DNA of 64,000 nt from Alphaproteobacteria bacterium (GTDB lineage: Bacteria; Pseudomonadota; Alphaproteobacteria; UBA828): NCBI GenBank assembly GCA_022826345.1, contig JAJDVB010000166.1:10864-74863 (forward strand). The letters are read 5' to 3'. Of the stretch, positions 24,257 through 33,281 are shown piece after piece (position 1 is the stretch's first letter; the number at the start of each line of letters is the position of its first letter). The notes under the pieces are model-generated. The model made no database searches. It was given only the letters and a program-made list of their open reading frames with translations, and was not told the origin of the DNA. The position numbers and the translations under genes were made by a program.

Positions 24257-26479
24257 TCACATGAAGCTGTGGGGGTCGATGTCCACCTGGAGGCGGGCGC
24301 GGGTGCGCCGGTCGAGCGCTGCAAGCCACCGCCTCATGTGGGGCTGCAGCAGCACGCCGCGCGGAGACTTGAAGAGCAGGCGGAAGCGATGACGGCCGCG
24401 CAGGAGCCTGAGCGGTGCCGGCGCCGGGCCCAGCACCTGGAGGCCGAGAGTCTTCTCTTCGGCGCGCGCGGTGCGTGCAAGGGCCGACGCCGCGCGTAGC
24501 GTGTCGGACTCGCTCGGGCCGGCGGCGATGACCGCCGCGAGCCGGCCGAAGGGCGGCAGGCCGTGGGCTTCGCGGGCCGACGCTTCCTGCGCCATGAAAG
24601 AGTCGCGGTCGCCGGCGGCAAGTGCCTCAATGACCGGGTGCTCGGCAGCGTAGGTCTGGAGCACCACCCGTCCGGGGCGCCCGCCGCGCCCGGCGCGCCC
24701 GCCCACCTGATGGAGCAACTGGTAGGTGCGCTCGGCAGCGCGCATGTCGCCGCCCGCGAGCCCCAAATCGGCGTCCACCACGCCCACCAGGGTGAGCTGG
24801 GGGAAGTGGTGCCCCTTAGCCACCATCTGCGTGCCGATCAGCACGTCGATCTCGTGCTTGACGATGGCATCGACCAAGTCCTGGACCTGGCTGGGGCCGC
24901 GCACGGTATCGCTGGTCAGCACCGCCCAGCGAGCGCCGGGGAAAGCCTCGTCGACCTCTTCGGCGAGCCGCTCGACGCCGGGCCCGCAGGCCGCGAAGCT
25001 CCCTTCCGCCTCGCACGCGGGGCAGGCCTCGGGCTGTGCTCGCTGGAAGCCGCAATGGTGGCAGTCTAGGGTGCCGGCGAAGCGGTGTTCCACCAGCCAG
25101 GTGCTGCAGTTGGGGCAGTGGAAGCGGTGGCCGCAGGCGCGGCAAAGCGTGAGCGGCGCATAGCCCCGCCTATTGAGGAAGAGCAGCGCCTGCTCGCCGG
25201 CCTCCAAGGTATCGGCGAGGGCCGCGCGCAAGGCCGGTGCGAGCCAGGTGCCGCGCGTCGGCGGTGTCTCGCGCAGGTCGACGGTCTCGATCGCAGGCAG
25301 CTGGGCGCCGCCGTGCCGGTCGGGCAGGTGCTCGCGCCCGTAGCGGCCGTTCTCGACGTTGATCACCGTCTCCAGCGAGGGTGTGGCCGAGACCAGGACG
25401 ATCGGGCAGCCCTCGAAGCGCGCGCGCACCACCGCCATGTCGCGGGCGTGATAAATGACGCCGTCCTCCTGCTTGAAGGCGGAGTCGTGCTCCTCGTCGA
25501 CCACGACGAGTCCGAGGGTACGGAAGGGCAGCCAGAGCGCAGAGCGCGCGCCGACCACCACACGCGCCCTCGCCTCGGCAACGGCGCGCCAGGTCTCGCG
25601 CCGCTGCCGCGTGCCGAGCTCGGAATGCCAGACTGCCGGCTCGACGCCGAAGCGCGCACGAAAGCGCGCGAGCCATTGGGCGCTCAGCGCAATCTCGGGC
25701 AGCATCACCAGCACCTGCTGGTCCCGATCGAGCGCGGCGGAGATGGCCTCGAAATAGACCTCGGTCTTGCCCGAGCCAGTCACGCCGTCGAGCACGGTGA
25801 CCGAGAACGCCTGGGCGGCAACCGTCTGCCGCAGCGCCGTGGCGGCGGCCCGCTGCGCCTGGGACAAGACGGGACCCGGCCGGGACGTGTCGGGACGACC
25901 GAAAGCCACAACCTCCCGCATCGTGACCGCCTCGATCACACCGAGGCTGGCCAAGCCGCGCACCACCCCGGCACTCACGCCGGCCTCGCGCGCGATCTCG
26001 GTGGCGGTACGAGGCGGCCCGTCCCGCAACAGCCCGATGACGCGCGCGCGTGCCGCAGTCATGCGCGGCGCCTCGCCCTGCCCCAGCCGATAGGCGGTGC
26101 GTACCGCCGGCGGCTCCAGCGCGCCCGGCACGCTCATCGCCATGCGCAGAACGGACCCACGGTTGGTCAGCGTGTAATCCGCCGTCCAGTCGACCAGTTG
26201 CCGAAGCGAGTCGGTCATTGGCGGCGTCTCCAGCACCGCCGTCACCGGCTTGAGGCGGGCCGGCTCGACGTCGCCTTCGCCCGCGCCCCAGACCACGCCG
26301 ACACGCTCAACCCGGCCGAGGGGCACCCGCACGAAGGCACCGGGCACGATGGCGGCTTCGAAATCGCTGGGCACGGCGTAGTCGTAGGCGCGCTCCAGGG
26401 GCAGCGGCATGAGGACGGCGACGGGCCGAGGAGCGTCCTCCGCGGCCCCTCGCCCGCCGCCGGCCGACCCGCTCACGGT
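24257..26479 (-). CDS. priA: Primosomal protein N' (PriA), replication restart helicase
   Basis: 740 residues from the GTG at 26479 (AGGGAA upstream); the longer frame is Arg/Ser-rich and unlikely. Walker A is VTGSGKTEVYFEA and the DEAH-like box is VVDEEHDSAFKQ. The zinc region shows CRACGHRFHCPNC and later CHHCGFQRAQ and CPAC, eight Cys in all. The end is PLRLLRGRHRFRLLF, then the usual PriA C-terminal domain. It loads the replicative helicase at stalled forks. It stands divergent to the transaldolase and XerC genes, an order familiar from alphaproteobacteria. Confidence 0.95.
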   Translation of the reverse strand, partial: TVSGSAGGGRGAAEDAPRPVAVLMPLPLERAYDYAVPSDFEAAIVPGAFVRVPLGRVERVGVVWGAGEGDVEPARLKPVTAVLETPPMTDSLRQLVDWTADYTLTNRGSVLRMAMSVPGALEPPAVRTAYRLGQGEAPRMTAARARVIGLLRDGPPRTATEIAREAGVSAGVVRGLASLGVIEAVTMREVVAFGRPDTSRPGPVLSQAQRAAATALRQTVAAQAFSVTVLDGVTGSGKTEVYFEAISAALDRDQQVLVMLPEIALSAQWLARFRARFGVEPAVWHSELGTRQRRETWRAVAEARARVVVGARSALWLPFRTLGLVVVDEEHDSAFKQEDGVIYHARDMAVVRARFEGCPIVLVSATPSLETVINVENGRYGREHLPDRHGGAQLPAIETVDLRETPPTRGTWLAPALRAALADTLEAGEQALLFLNRRGYAPLTLCRACGHRFHCPNCSTWLVEHRFAGTLDCHHCGFQRAQPEACPACEAEGSFAACGPGVERLAEEVDEAFPGARWAVLTSDTVRGPSQVQDLVDAIVKHEIDVLIGTQMVAKGHHFPQLTLVGVVDADLGLAGGDMRAAERTYQLLHQVGGRAGRGGRPGRVVLQTYAAEHPVIEALAAGDRDSFMAQEASAREAHGLPPFGRLAAVIAAGPSESDTLRAASALARTARAEEKTLGLQVLGPAPAPLRLLRGRHRFRLLFKSPRGVLLQPHMRRWLAALDRRTRARLQVDIDPHSFM

Positions 26480-26676
26480 TCCCTGCCGGCGGTGGCGCGA
26501 TGGAAACGGCGCAGCGGACGTGCTAAGAGGCCGGCCCAATTCGCCGCCGGCCCGAAGCCGATTCGAGTCGCGGATGCTGCGCTCATGCACTCGTCCTGCA
26601 TCACTCGCGCGACGGCGTCCAGCCCGATGACTCGAGAGATCGGCGCCGGCTGGCAACTCTCGGACGGAGCGGTGGC

Positions 26677-27339
26677 ATGAAGTTTTTCGTGGATACGGCG
26701 GATATCGCCGAGATCGAGGACCTCGCCGCGACCGGCCTGCTCGACGGCGTGACCACCAATCCCTCGCTCATCGCCAAGTCCGGCGGCGATTTCTTCGAGG
26801 TAATCCGGAGCATCTGCGACATCGTGCCGGGCCCGGTGAGCGCCGAGGTCACCGCGACCGACGCCGAGACCATGCTCTCGGAAGGCCGGACGCTCGCCGC
26901 CATCGCGCCCAACGTCGCGGTCAAGGTGCCGCTCACCTGGGACGGGCTCAAGGCCTGCCGGGCGCTCAGTCAGGGCGGCACCAAGGTCAACGTCACACTC
27001 TGCTTCTCGCCCTCGCAGGCGTTGCTGGCAGCGAAGGCCGGCGCCGCCTTCATCTCGCCCTTCGTCGGACGTCTCGACGATATCAGCCAGGACGGCATGG
27101 GCCTGATCCGCGAGATCGTGGCGATCTACCGTGCTTATCCCGACACCATCGGCACCGAGGTCCTGGTCGCCTCGATCCGCCACCCGCTCCACGTGGTGGA
27201 GGCCGCGAAGCTCGGCGCCGACGTGGCGACGGTGCCGCCGGCGGTGCTGCGCAAGCTCGCGAGCCACCCGCTCACCGACAAGGGCCTCGACGCCTTCCTT
27301 GCCGATTGGCAGAAGACGGGGCAATCGATCCTGCCATGA
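26677..27339 (+). CDS. Transaldolase / fructose-6-phosphate aldolase family protein
   Basis: 220 residues, the short transaldolase type. The start [31 protein letters not shown] and the Schiff-base Lys in [15 protein letters not shown] are characteristic. Later it has [20 protein letters not shown] and [10 protein letters not shown]. It carries out the non-oxidative pentose phosphate step, or fructose-6-phosphate aldol cleavage; the small subfamily includes both. It overlaps the xerC start by 4 bp. Confidence 0.93.
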   Translation: MKFFVDTADIAEIEDLAATGLLDGVTTNPSLIAKSGGDFFEVIRSICDIVPGPVSAEVTATDAETMLSEGRTLAAIAPNVAVKVPLTWDGLKACRALSQGGTKVNVTLCFSPSQALLAAKAGAAFISPFVGRLDDISQDGMGLIREIVAIYRAYPDTIGTEVLVASIRHPLHVVEAAKLGADVATVPPAVLRKLASHPLTDKGLDAFLADWQKTGQSILP

Positions 27340-28280
27340 CCCCTCTGCCGGCCGCAGCCGACCTGGCGACGGCGGTGGAGACCTGGCTCAGCCGCCTCGC
27401 CGACGAGCGGCGGCGCTCCGACAACACCATCGCCGCTTACCGGCGGGACCTGGACGAATTCCTGGGCTTTCTGGCGGAGCATCGGGGAACTGCGCCCGAC
27501 CTTGCAGCGCTTGGCGCGCTCAGCGTGCGCGACGTGCGCGCCTGGCTCGCGCACCGCTCGGCGCAAGGCCGCGCGAAGACCTCCACGGCAAGGGCGCTCT
27601 CGGCGGTACGGGTTTTCTTCCGCTATCTCGAGCGCGAAGGCATCCCCGTCTCCTCAGCGCTCACTCTGGTGCGCGCGCCGAAGACGCCGCGTGGCGTGCC
27701 GCGTCCGCTCACCGAGGGCCAGGCCAAGGCCGTCGTCGATCTGAACAGGGGAACCGGCGCGCCGCCCGACTGGACCGCCCGGCGGGATATCGCAGTGCTA
27801 CTGCTGCTCTACGGCTGCGGCTTGCGCATTGGCGAGGCACTGGGGCTCGACCGTGCCGATGCGCCGGCCGAAGCCGGTGCGCTCCGTAGCCTGATGATCA
27901 CCGGAAAAGGCGGCAAGCAGCGGGTGGTGCCGGTGCTGCCCGTCGTCGCCGAGGCGATCGCCGACTACCTCGCGGCCTGCCCGCACCGGATGGAACGGGG
28001 GGATCCGCTCTTCGTCGGCGCGCGCGGCAAGCGGCTTCAGCCCCGCCTGGTGCAGCAGACGATGGCGCGGTTGCGCGGCGCGCTCGCCCTGCCGGAATCG
28101 GCGACACCGCACGCGCTCCGCCACAGCTTCGCCACCCATCTGCTCGCGGGCGGCGGCGACCTGCGCACGATCCAGGAGCTGCTCGGCCACGCGAGCCTCT
28201 CGACTACGCAGCGCTACACCGAGGTCGACGAGGCCGGGCTCCTCGCCGCTTATACGGCTGCCCACCCGCGCGCCAGCTGA
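27336..28280 (+). CDS. xerC: Tyrosine recombinase XerC
   Basis: 314 residues. The SAM-like N-terminal domain contains [17 protein letters not shown]. Catalytic residues are present in order: Arg in [12 protein letters not shown], Lys in [11 protein letters not shown], His-x-x-Arg in [12 protein letters not shown], His in [12 protein letters not shown] and the nucleophile Tyr in that same segment. XerC with XerD resolves chromosome dimers at dif. The start codon ATG overlaps the stop of the transaldolase gene. Confidence 0.94.
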   Translation: MTPLPAAADLATAVETWLSRLADERRRSDNTIAAYRRDLDEFLGFLAEHRGTAPDLAALGALSVRDVRAWLAHRSAQGRAKTSTARALSAVRVFFRYLEREGIPVSSALTLVRAPKTPRGVPRPLTEGQAKAVVDLNRGTGAPPDWTARRDIAVLLLLYGCGLRIGEALGLDRADAPAEAGALRSLMITGKGGKQRVVPVLPVVAEAIADYLAACPHRMERGDPLFVGARGKRLQPRLVQQTMARLRGALALPESATPHALRHSFATHLLAGGGDLRTIQELLGHASLSTTQRYTEVDEAGLLAAYTAAHPRAS

Positions 28281-28328
28281 CCGTCGCTGAACCCGACGCC
28301 GGAGGGCGCCAGGTTCAGACGATCACGG

Positions 28329-28865
28329 TTAGGCGGCCTTGTCCTGAGCGCGAGTCTCCACGTAGGCGAGCATGGTTTCCGCGTCGGAGACCTCGAAGGG
28401 ATCGTCCGAAGCGTTGTCGCAGAACCCCGGTTCCACGAACATCTTCGTGATCTCGCCGTCCTCGACCAGCATCGAGTAGCGCCAGCTGCGCAGGCCGAAG
28501 CCAAGATTGTCCTTGTCCACCAGCATGCCCATGAAGCGCGTGAAGGTGCAGGAGCCGTCCGGTAGCAGGGTGACGTCTTCGACTCCTTGGTGCTTGCCCC
28601 ACTGGTACATGACGAAGGCGTCGTTTACCGCGAGACAGATCACCTCGTCGATGCCGGCCTCCATGAAGCGATCGTGCAGCGCCTCGTAGCCCGGCAGATG
28701 GGTGCTGCTGCAGGTCGGCGTGAAGGCGCCCGGCAGTGCGAACAGCACCACCCGGCGGCCGTTGAAAATCTCGGCGCTGGTCCGGTCCTGCCAACGGAAC
28801 GGGTTCGGCCCCTCGACGCTCCCGTCGCGGACGCGGGTCTTGAATGTCACCTCTGGCACACGCAT
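28329..28865 (-). CDS. Peroxiredoxin (Prx5-like, AhpC/TSA family)
   Basis: 178 residues from the ATG at 28865 with AGGAGC upstream. The peroxidatic site is FALPGAFTPTCSSTH, the Prx5/type II hallmark with PxxxT(x)xC. Other conserved pieces are FAMYQWGKHQ-like residues (AFVMYQWGKH) and RSWRYSMLVEDG. It reduces peroxides, probably with glutaredoxin or thioredoxin. The ~180-residue length fits. It ends convergent to xerC. Confidence 0.92.
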   Translation of the reverse strand: MRVPEVTFKTRVRDGSVEGPNPFRWQDRTSAEIFNGRRVVLFALPGAFTPTCSSTHLPGYEALHDRFMEAGIDEVICLAVNDAFVMYQWGKHQGVEDVTLLPDGSCTFTRFMGMLVDKDNLGFGLRSWRYSMLVEDGEITKMFVEPGFCDNASDDPFEVSDAETMLAYVETRAQDKAA

Positions 28866-28901
28866 GGCTCTTGCTCCTGATCCGGAATGAGTCCTGATTT
28901 G

Positions 28902-28930
28902 CAAATAAGAACTATTACAATATAAGTCAA
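28902..28930 (-). promoter_or_regulatory. Candidate promoter of the peroxiredoxin gene
   Basis: On the minus strand TTGACT and TATTTG are separated by 17 bp, starting about 60 bp before the ATG, in an AT-rich stretch of otherwise GC-rich DNA. The spacer also carries an inverted-repeat-like TTGCAAAT...AATAT that could bind a regulator. Confidence 0.55.
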
Positions 28931-29096
28931 GCCCCAGGATGTATGTTGTTCCGGCAGTCGCGCCGGACAAGTAACCTAGAAATTATATATGTATCTTCAG
29001 TTGGTTATGCGCTGAGTCGGGCCGCTGGCGTCAGGAGGCTGACCGGTCCGCTGCGAAACTAAATTCCGGCGCCGCGACATGCAGCGTCGCCCTGCC

Positions 29097-29855
29097 CTAC
29101 TCCGCGGCTTCGGCGATGTCGTCGGCTGTTCCGAAGTGCTTGAACATGCCGGTGAAGCGCTTGCGCTCGGGCGGGCGGTAGGTCTTGCGCTTGCTGGTCT
29201 TGAGCCCGAGCCCCACCAATAGCTCCGCCTGCTTGGTGGCGCAGACCACGCCGTCGAGCACCGGCACGCCAAGCTCGGCCTCGAGCTCGGCGGCGAAGCG
29301 CGCGAAGCCGGCGCAGCCCAAGCACACGGCCTCCGCATCGTCCTCGGCCACCGAGCGGCGCACTTCGTCCCGAAGCTTCTCCATCGAGCCCTCCGGGTCG
29401 CGCTCGATGTCCAGCACGTAGAGCGGCAGCGTGCGGATGGCGACGATGCGCTCCGTCATGCCGTAGCCGTGCACCATCTCTTCCAGCAGGGTGCGCACCC
29501 GGGGAATCACCGAGACGATGGAGAAGCGCGCCGCCACCATAGATGCGGTGTAGAACGAGGCCTCGGCGATGCCAACGACCGGCTTCTCGGTCGCCTCGCG
29601 CGCGGCGTGAAGACCGGGGTCGCCGTAGCAGGCGATGACGTACGCGTCGATACCCTCGGCCTCGCCCTTGCGCACCTCGTCGAGGACGCCGCAGGCCGCA
29701 ACCTGCTCATCATAGAAGCTCTCGATCGACACCGGCCCGAATTCGGGGCTCACCGCCACGATGTCGGTGCCAGTAGCAGCCACCGAGCGTGCGGCCTCCC
29801 CGATCCCCTCGGTCATCTCCAGCGTGGTGTTGGGATTGATCACCTTGATCTTCAT
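29097..29855 (-). CDS. Aspartate/glutamate-racemase family, hydantoin racemase type
   Basis: 252 residues from the ATG at 29855. The start is MKIKVINPNTTLEMTEGI. The two catalytic Cys lie in YVIACYGDPGLH and AVCLGCAGFARF, as in hydantoin racemases. The central AEASFYTASMVAARFSIV and end FKHFGTADDI also fit. With HyuA/HyuB and an MFS transporter downstream, it likely racemises 5-substituted hydantoins. Confidence 0.88.
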   Translation of the reverse strand: MKIKVINPNTTLEMTEGIGEAARSVAATGTDIVAVSPEFGPVSIESFYDEQVAACGVLDEVRKGEAEGIDAYVIACYGDPGLHAAREATEKPVVGIAEASFYTASMVAARFSIVSVIPRVRTLLEEMVHGYGMTERIVAIRTLPLYVLDIERDPEGSMEKLRDEVRRSVAEDDAEAVCLGCAGFARFAAELEAELGVPVLDGVVCATKQAELLVGLGLKTSKRKTYRPPERKRFTGMFKHFGTADDIAEAAE

Positions 29856-29979
29856 CGGTGGCTCTCCCCTTCGTTTCCCTTGTGTGGCCGCCAGCGGCAG
29901 CAACGCCGCACGGCGGCCCTCACCTGGCCCTCATCATTGGCGTTATCCGGTCCGGGCTCAACCTCATATACCGCCCCGA

Positions 29980-31215
29980 TCAGCCGCGATCGGACATCGG
30001 CCGCGCGGACTTTGCGCCGCCCTCGGCCCACCGCATGGCAACCAGGGTGGCCAGTCCGGAGACGGCGAAGGCACCGATCAAGGTGTACATGGTGCCGTCG
30101 AAGCCCTGGCCGACCAGGGCCCCCAACGGCACCGAGATGAAGGTGGCGAGCGAAGCGATGACCGCCGCTCCGACGCCCGCGATGTGGCCGAGAGGCTCCA
30201 TGGCCAGTGCGTTGAGGTTCCCGAACAGCAGGCTGACGCTTACGAAGACGCTGAGGAGATAACACATGAACAGCCAGAACGGCGGAAGCCCATCGAAGGC
30301 GAAGGCGACCGGGCACGCGACAAGCGATATCAACGCGATGGCGCCGGCGGCAACTTTCGAGAGTCGGCGCATCCCGTACTTCATCACGAGGCGGCCGTTC
30401 ACGATCGAGCCGGCCCCGAACGAGAGCGCGAGCACGCCGAAATAGAGAGGAAAGAGGGCACCAGTTCCGTAAGAGTCCTGGAAGATCTGCTGCGCCGAAC
30501 CGAGATAGGCGACGAACGGCGCGAACACGAACCCCGTGGCGATCGTGTATCCGATGGCGGGCCGAATTCTCAGTATTTCACCCACCGCTTGGCCGATGGA
30601 ACGCGGCGAGAAGGGCCGGCGCCGTTCGGCGGGCAGGGTTTCCGGCTGGCGCAGCGCGAACCAGGCGAAGACGACCGCGGCGATGACGAGGAACGTGACG
30701 AAGATCGTGCGCCAGCCTCCCAGGATCAGGAGCCCCTGCCCGAGCGCCGGAGCGATCGTGGGGACCATGATGAACACGGCCATCGCGAACGACATGAGCC
30801 GAGCCATCATCCGCCCCTCGTACTGGTCGCGCACGAGGGCCATGGTCACGATGCGGGGTCCCGCCACGCCGATGCCTTGCAGAACACGGCCCGCGATCAT
30901 CACCTCGAACGTGGGTGCGAAGATGCTCACGAGGCATCCGATCATGAACAGGGCGAGGCCAGCATGGACGGCGGGCTTGCGCCCGATGTTGTCGGAGAGG
31001 GGGCCGAACAGCAGTTGGCCAATCCCAAGCCCCAGAAACAGGGACATGATGACCAACTGAACATCGTTCGGGCGCGAGACGCCGAAATCGCGGCCGATCG
31101 CGGGCAGCGCCGGCAGCATCGCGTCGATCGCCAGCGCCACCAGCGACATGAGCAGGCCGACGAGGGGCACGAACTCGGCGGTGCGAAGAGCGTGGCCGCG
31201 CTCCGACTGGCTCAT
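29980..31215 (-). CDS. MFS transporter, Bcr/CflA drug-resistance type
   Basis: 411 residues, twelve predicted membrane helices. The family signature after helix 1 is LPALPAIGRDFGVSRPNDVQ, followed by GLGIGQLLFGPLSDNIGRKP (the loop 2-3 MFS motif) and RVLQGIGVAGPRIVTMALVRD. It would export small molecules with proton exchange, possibly a hydantoin-related compound given the neighbours. Its start codon sits directly against a MITE-like element. Confidence 0.9.
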   Translation of the reverse strand: MSQSERGHALRTAEFVPLVGLLMSLVALAIDAMLPALPAIGRDFGVSRPNDVQLVIMSLFLGLGIGQLLFGPLSDNIGRKPAVHAGLALFMIGCLVSIFAPTFEVMIAGRVLQGIGVAGPRIVTMALVRDQYEGRMMARLMSFAMAVFIMVPTIAPALGQGLLILGGWRTIFVTFLVIAAVVFAWFALRQPETLPAERRRPFSPRSIGQAVGEILRIRPAIGYTIATGFVFAPFVAYLGSAQQIFQDSYGTGALFPLYFGVLALSFGAGSIVNGRLVMKYGMRRLSKVAAGAIALISLVACPVAFAFDGLPPFWLFMCYLLSVFVSVSLLFGNLNALAMEPLGHIAGVGAAVIASLATFISVPLGALVGQGFDGTMYTLIGAFAVSGLATLVAMRWAEGGAKSARPMSDRG

Positions 31216-31386
31216 TAGAGCGTTATCCGATCAACCTGGATCACAACCTACTCCGAACGGCTGCCAACTTGGATAACAGCGGCAACTCGAACGCCCCGAA
31301 ACCCGCGGGAGGTGTATCCGCCTCAACCGAGAGAAGACTAAGCTGTTGAAAATCCGAGCGATTCAATTGGGTCGGATTGTGCTCTA
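31216..31386. mobile_element. MITE-like element, 171 bp
   Basis: The ends TAGAGCGTTATCCGATC and TAGAGCACAATCCGACC (right end read inward) form imperfect inverted repeats. An element of similar size with related ends is at 49303-49470. No protein is encoded. It abuts the MFS start codon. Confidence 0.6.
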
Positions 31387-31396
31387 GTTCCCCTTG

Positions 31397-31434
31397 CGTG
31401 CCGCCGTGGCGGTCGTTCCGCCGGTGACGGCACG
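31397..31434. terminator. Imperfect GC hairpin downstream of HyuB
   Basis: CGTGCCGCCGTGGCGG pairs imperfectly with CCGCCGGTGACGGCACG around a TCGTT loop. It lies about 70-105 bp beyond the HyuB stop and could end that transcript, though no T-run is present. Confidence 0.4.
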
Positions 31435-31502
31435 CGGCGGTCGGACGGCGGGCTTAGCCGGGATTGGTTGTCAGGGCGATGGCTTGCTGGGCGCTGTTCG
31501 GA

Positions 31503-33278
31503 CTACGGGGCTAGACTGCCGCGCCGGGCTTCGGTAGCCGCAGAGTCGAGCGCGCCGTCTTCGCTGACGACGACGCCGTAGACGCTCTCCGCGGTCTCGC
31601 GCGAGATGTAGCCGTCGCGCACGTCCTCCGCCACGGCGTCCGCCGGGCGCTCGGCGGCAGAGCCGTAGCCGCCGCCGCAGGTGCCGGTGAGTGTCAGGCT
31701 CTCGCCGGCCTTGACCGCGCGGTTAGGCATCATCGAGGGAAAATGAACATCCTCGCCGTCGGCACGGTGATAGACCAGCGCCGCCTCGCGTCCCTCGGCG
31801 CCGCCCTCGAAGCCCCAGGGGCGGAAAGCGTGGCCGTCGCCTTCCACCGAGATGAAGCTGTCTGAAAGGAAGGAGACCTCGCGGACGGACCCGATGCCGC
31901 CACGCCAGCGCCCGGCCGCGGCCGCATCGTCGCGCAGCTCGTAGCGGGCGATGCGAAGCGGCAGGTGGGACTCGATGTCCTCGATGGGGTTGTTGCGGGT
32001 GTTGGCGTAGAGGGTGTCCACCGCGTCCATCGCATCCTTGCCGGCGCGGCCGCCGTAGCTGCCCTCATGGATGTCCATGTGCACCCAGTGGCCGCCGTCC
32101 TTGAGGCCGGAAAACGCGATCACCTTGAGGTTGCCGACGCCGGCGGAGACCTTGTCGGGCACCGCCTGGGCAAGCGCCTTCATCAGCGTGTCGGCGACGA
32201 TATTGCCGGAGACGAAGCGCGCGATGGTAGGCGCGGGGAAGGTGGGGTTGGCGATCGTGCCCTCCGGCGCCTTGATGGTGATGGGGCGGATCAGGCCCGA
32301 GTTCTGCGGAATTTCGCCGAAGGCCTCGCTGTCCAGCAGGATCGAGCGGACCGTCAGCCAGATCGCGCAGTCCACCGTGCCTTCGAGCGGCATGTTGATG
32401 GGCCGGTCGTCGCATTGCGCAGACGTGCCGGCGAGATCCACCACCAGGTCGCTGCCCTTCACGGCGACGGCGACGGCGACCTTGAAGTGGCGGCGATCGG
32501 GGTCGTCGAGGAAGCCGTCCACGTACCCCTCGGCGCGGTAGGTGCCGTCGGGCAGCGCCTCGATGGCCTGGCGCATGAGCCGCTCGGAATAGTCCATCAG
32601 CGCGTCCGCCGCCGCTTCCACGGTGGCCAGGCCGTGACGCTCGATCAGCGCGAGATAGCGCTCGGCGCCGATCCGGCTGGCGGCGACCTGCGCCTCCATG
32701 TCGCCCACCACCATGTCGGGCGCGCGGATGTTGTCGCGCATCATGTGCCAGAGCGCCTCGTTGACGACGCCCCGGTCGTAGGCCTTGAGCGCCTTGAACT
32801 GAAGGCCCTCGGCGTAGGCGTCCATGGCATCGACAATGCCGCAGCTGCCGGGGCTGAGCGCGCCGATATCGAGATGGTGCGCGGTGGTGACCGCGTAGCC
32901 CACCAGCGCGCTGTCATGGAAGACCGGCACGATGAAAGCGACATCGGGGCCGTGGCTCGCGCCGTGATAGGCCGAGTTGTGGATGATGACGTCGCCCTCG
33001 TGCAGGGTCTGGCCGCGCTCCTCCAGGATCTGGTTCATGCCCTTCACGTAGCCGGGGATCGGGCCTGATTGCAGCGGCGTCGAGTGCTTCGATTCGCAGA
33101 GCTGGCGGCCGTGGCGGTCGATGATCGCCGCCCCGAAATCCTCGGACTCGCGGATGATCGAGGAATAGGACATGCGCATGAGCTTCCAGCCCATCTCGAC
33201 CGCGATGTTCTCCAGCGCGCCCTGAATCACGCTGGCGGTGACGGCATCGATGGGGCGGACGTTGGGCGTGTCTGCCAT
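31503..33278 (-). CDS. hyuB: Hydantoinase/oxoprolinase B subunit (HyuB)
   Basis: 591 residues. Start MADTPNVRPIDAVTASVIQG. Family features are ENIAVEMGWKLMRMSYSSI, IIRESEDFGAAIIDRHGRQL, HNSAYHGASHGPDVAFIVPV and the later GNIVADTLMKALAQAVPDK with GGYGSAAERP near the end. HyuB works with HyuA in ATP-dependent opening of hydantoins, N-methylhydantoins or 5-oxoproline. It begins 3 bp after the HyuA stop. Confidence 0.93.
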   Translation of the reverse strand: MADTPNVRPIDAVTASVIQGALENIAVEMGWKLMRMSYSSIIRESEDFGAAIIDRHGRQLCESKHSTPLQSGPIPGYVKGMNQILEERGQTLHEGDVIIHNSAYHGASHGPDVAFIVPVFHDSALVGYAVTTAHHLDIGALSPGSCGIVDAMDAYAEGLQFKALKAYDRGVVNEALWHMMRDNIRAPDMVVGDMEAQVAASRIGAERYLALIERHGLATVEAAADALMDYSERLMRQAIEALPDGTYRAEGYVDGFLDDPDRRHFKVAVAVAVKGSDLVVDLAGTSAQCDDRPINMPLEGTVDCAIWLTVRSILLDSEAFGEIPQNSGLIRPITIKAPEGTIANPTFPAPTIARFVSGNIVADTLMKALAQAVPDKVSAGVGNLKVIAFSGLKDGGHWVHMDIHEGSYGGRAGKDAMDAVDTLYANTRNNPIEDIESHLPLRIARYELRDDAAAAGRWRGGIGSVREVSFLSDSFISVEGDGHAFRPWGFEGGAEGREAALVYHRADGEDVHFPSMMPNRAVKAGESLTLTGTCGGGYGSAAERPADAVAEDVRDGYISRETAESVYGVVVSEDGALDSAATEARRGSLAP

Positions 33279-33281
33279 GAT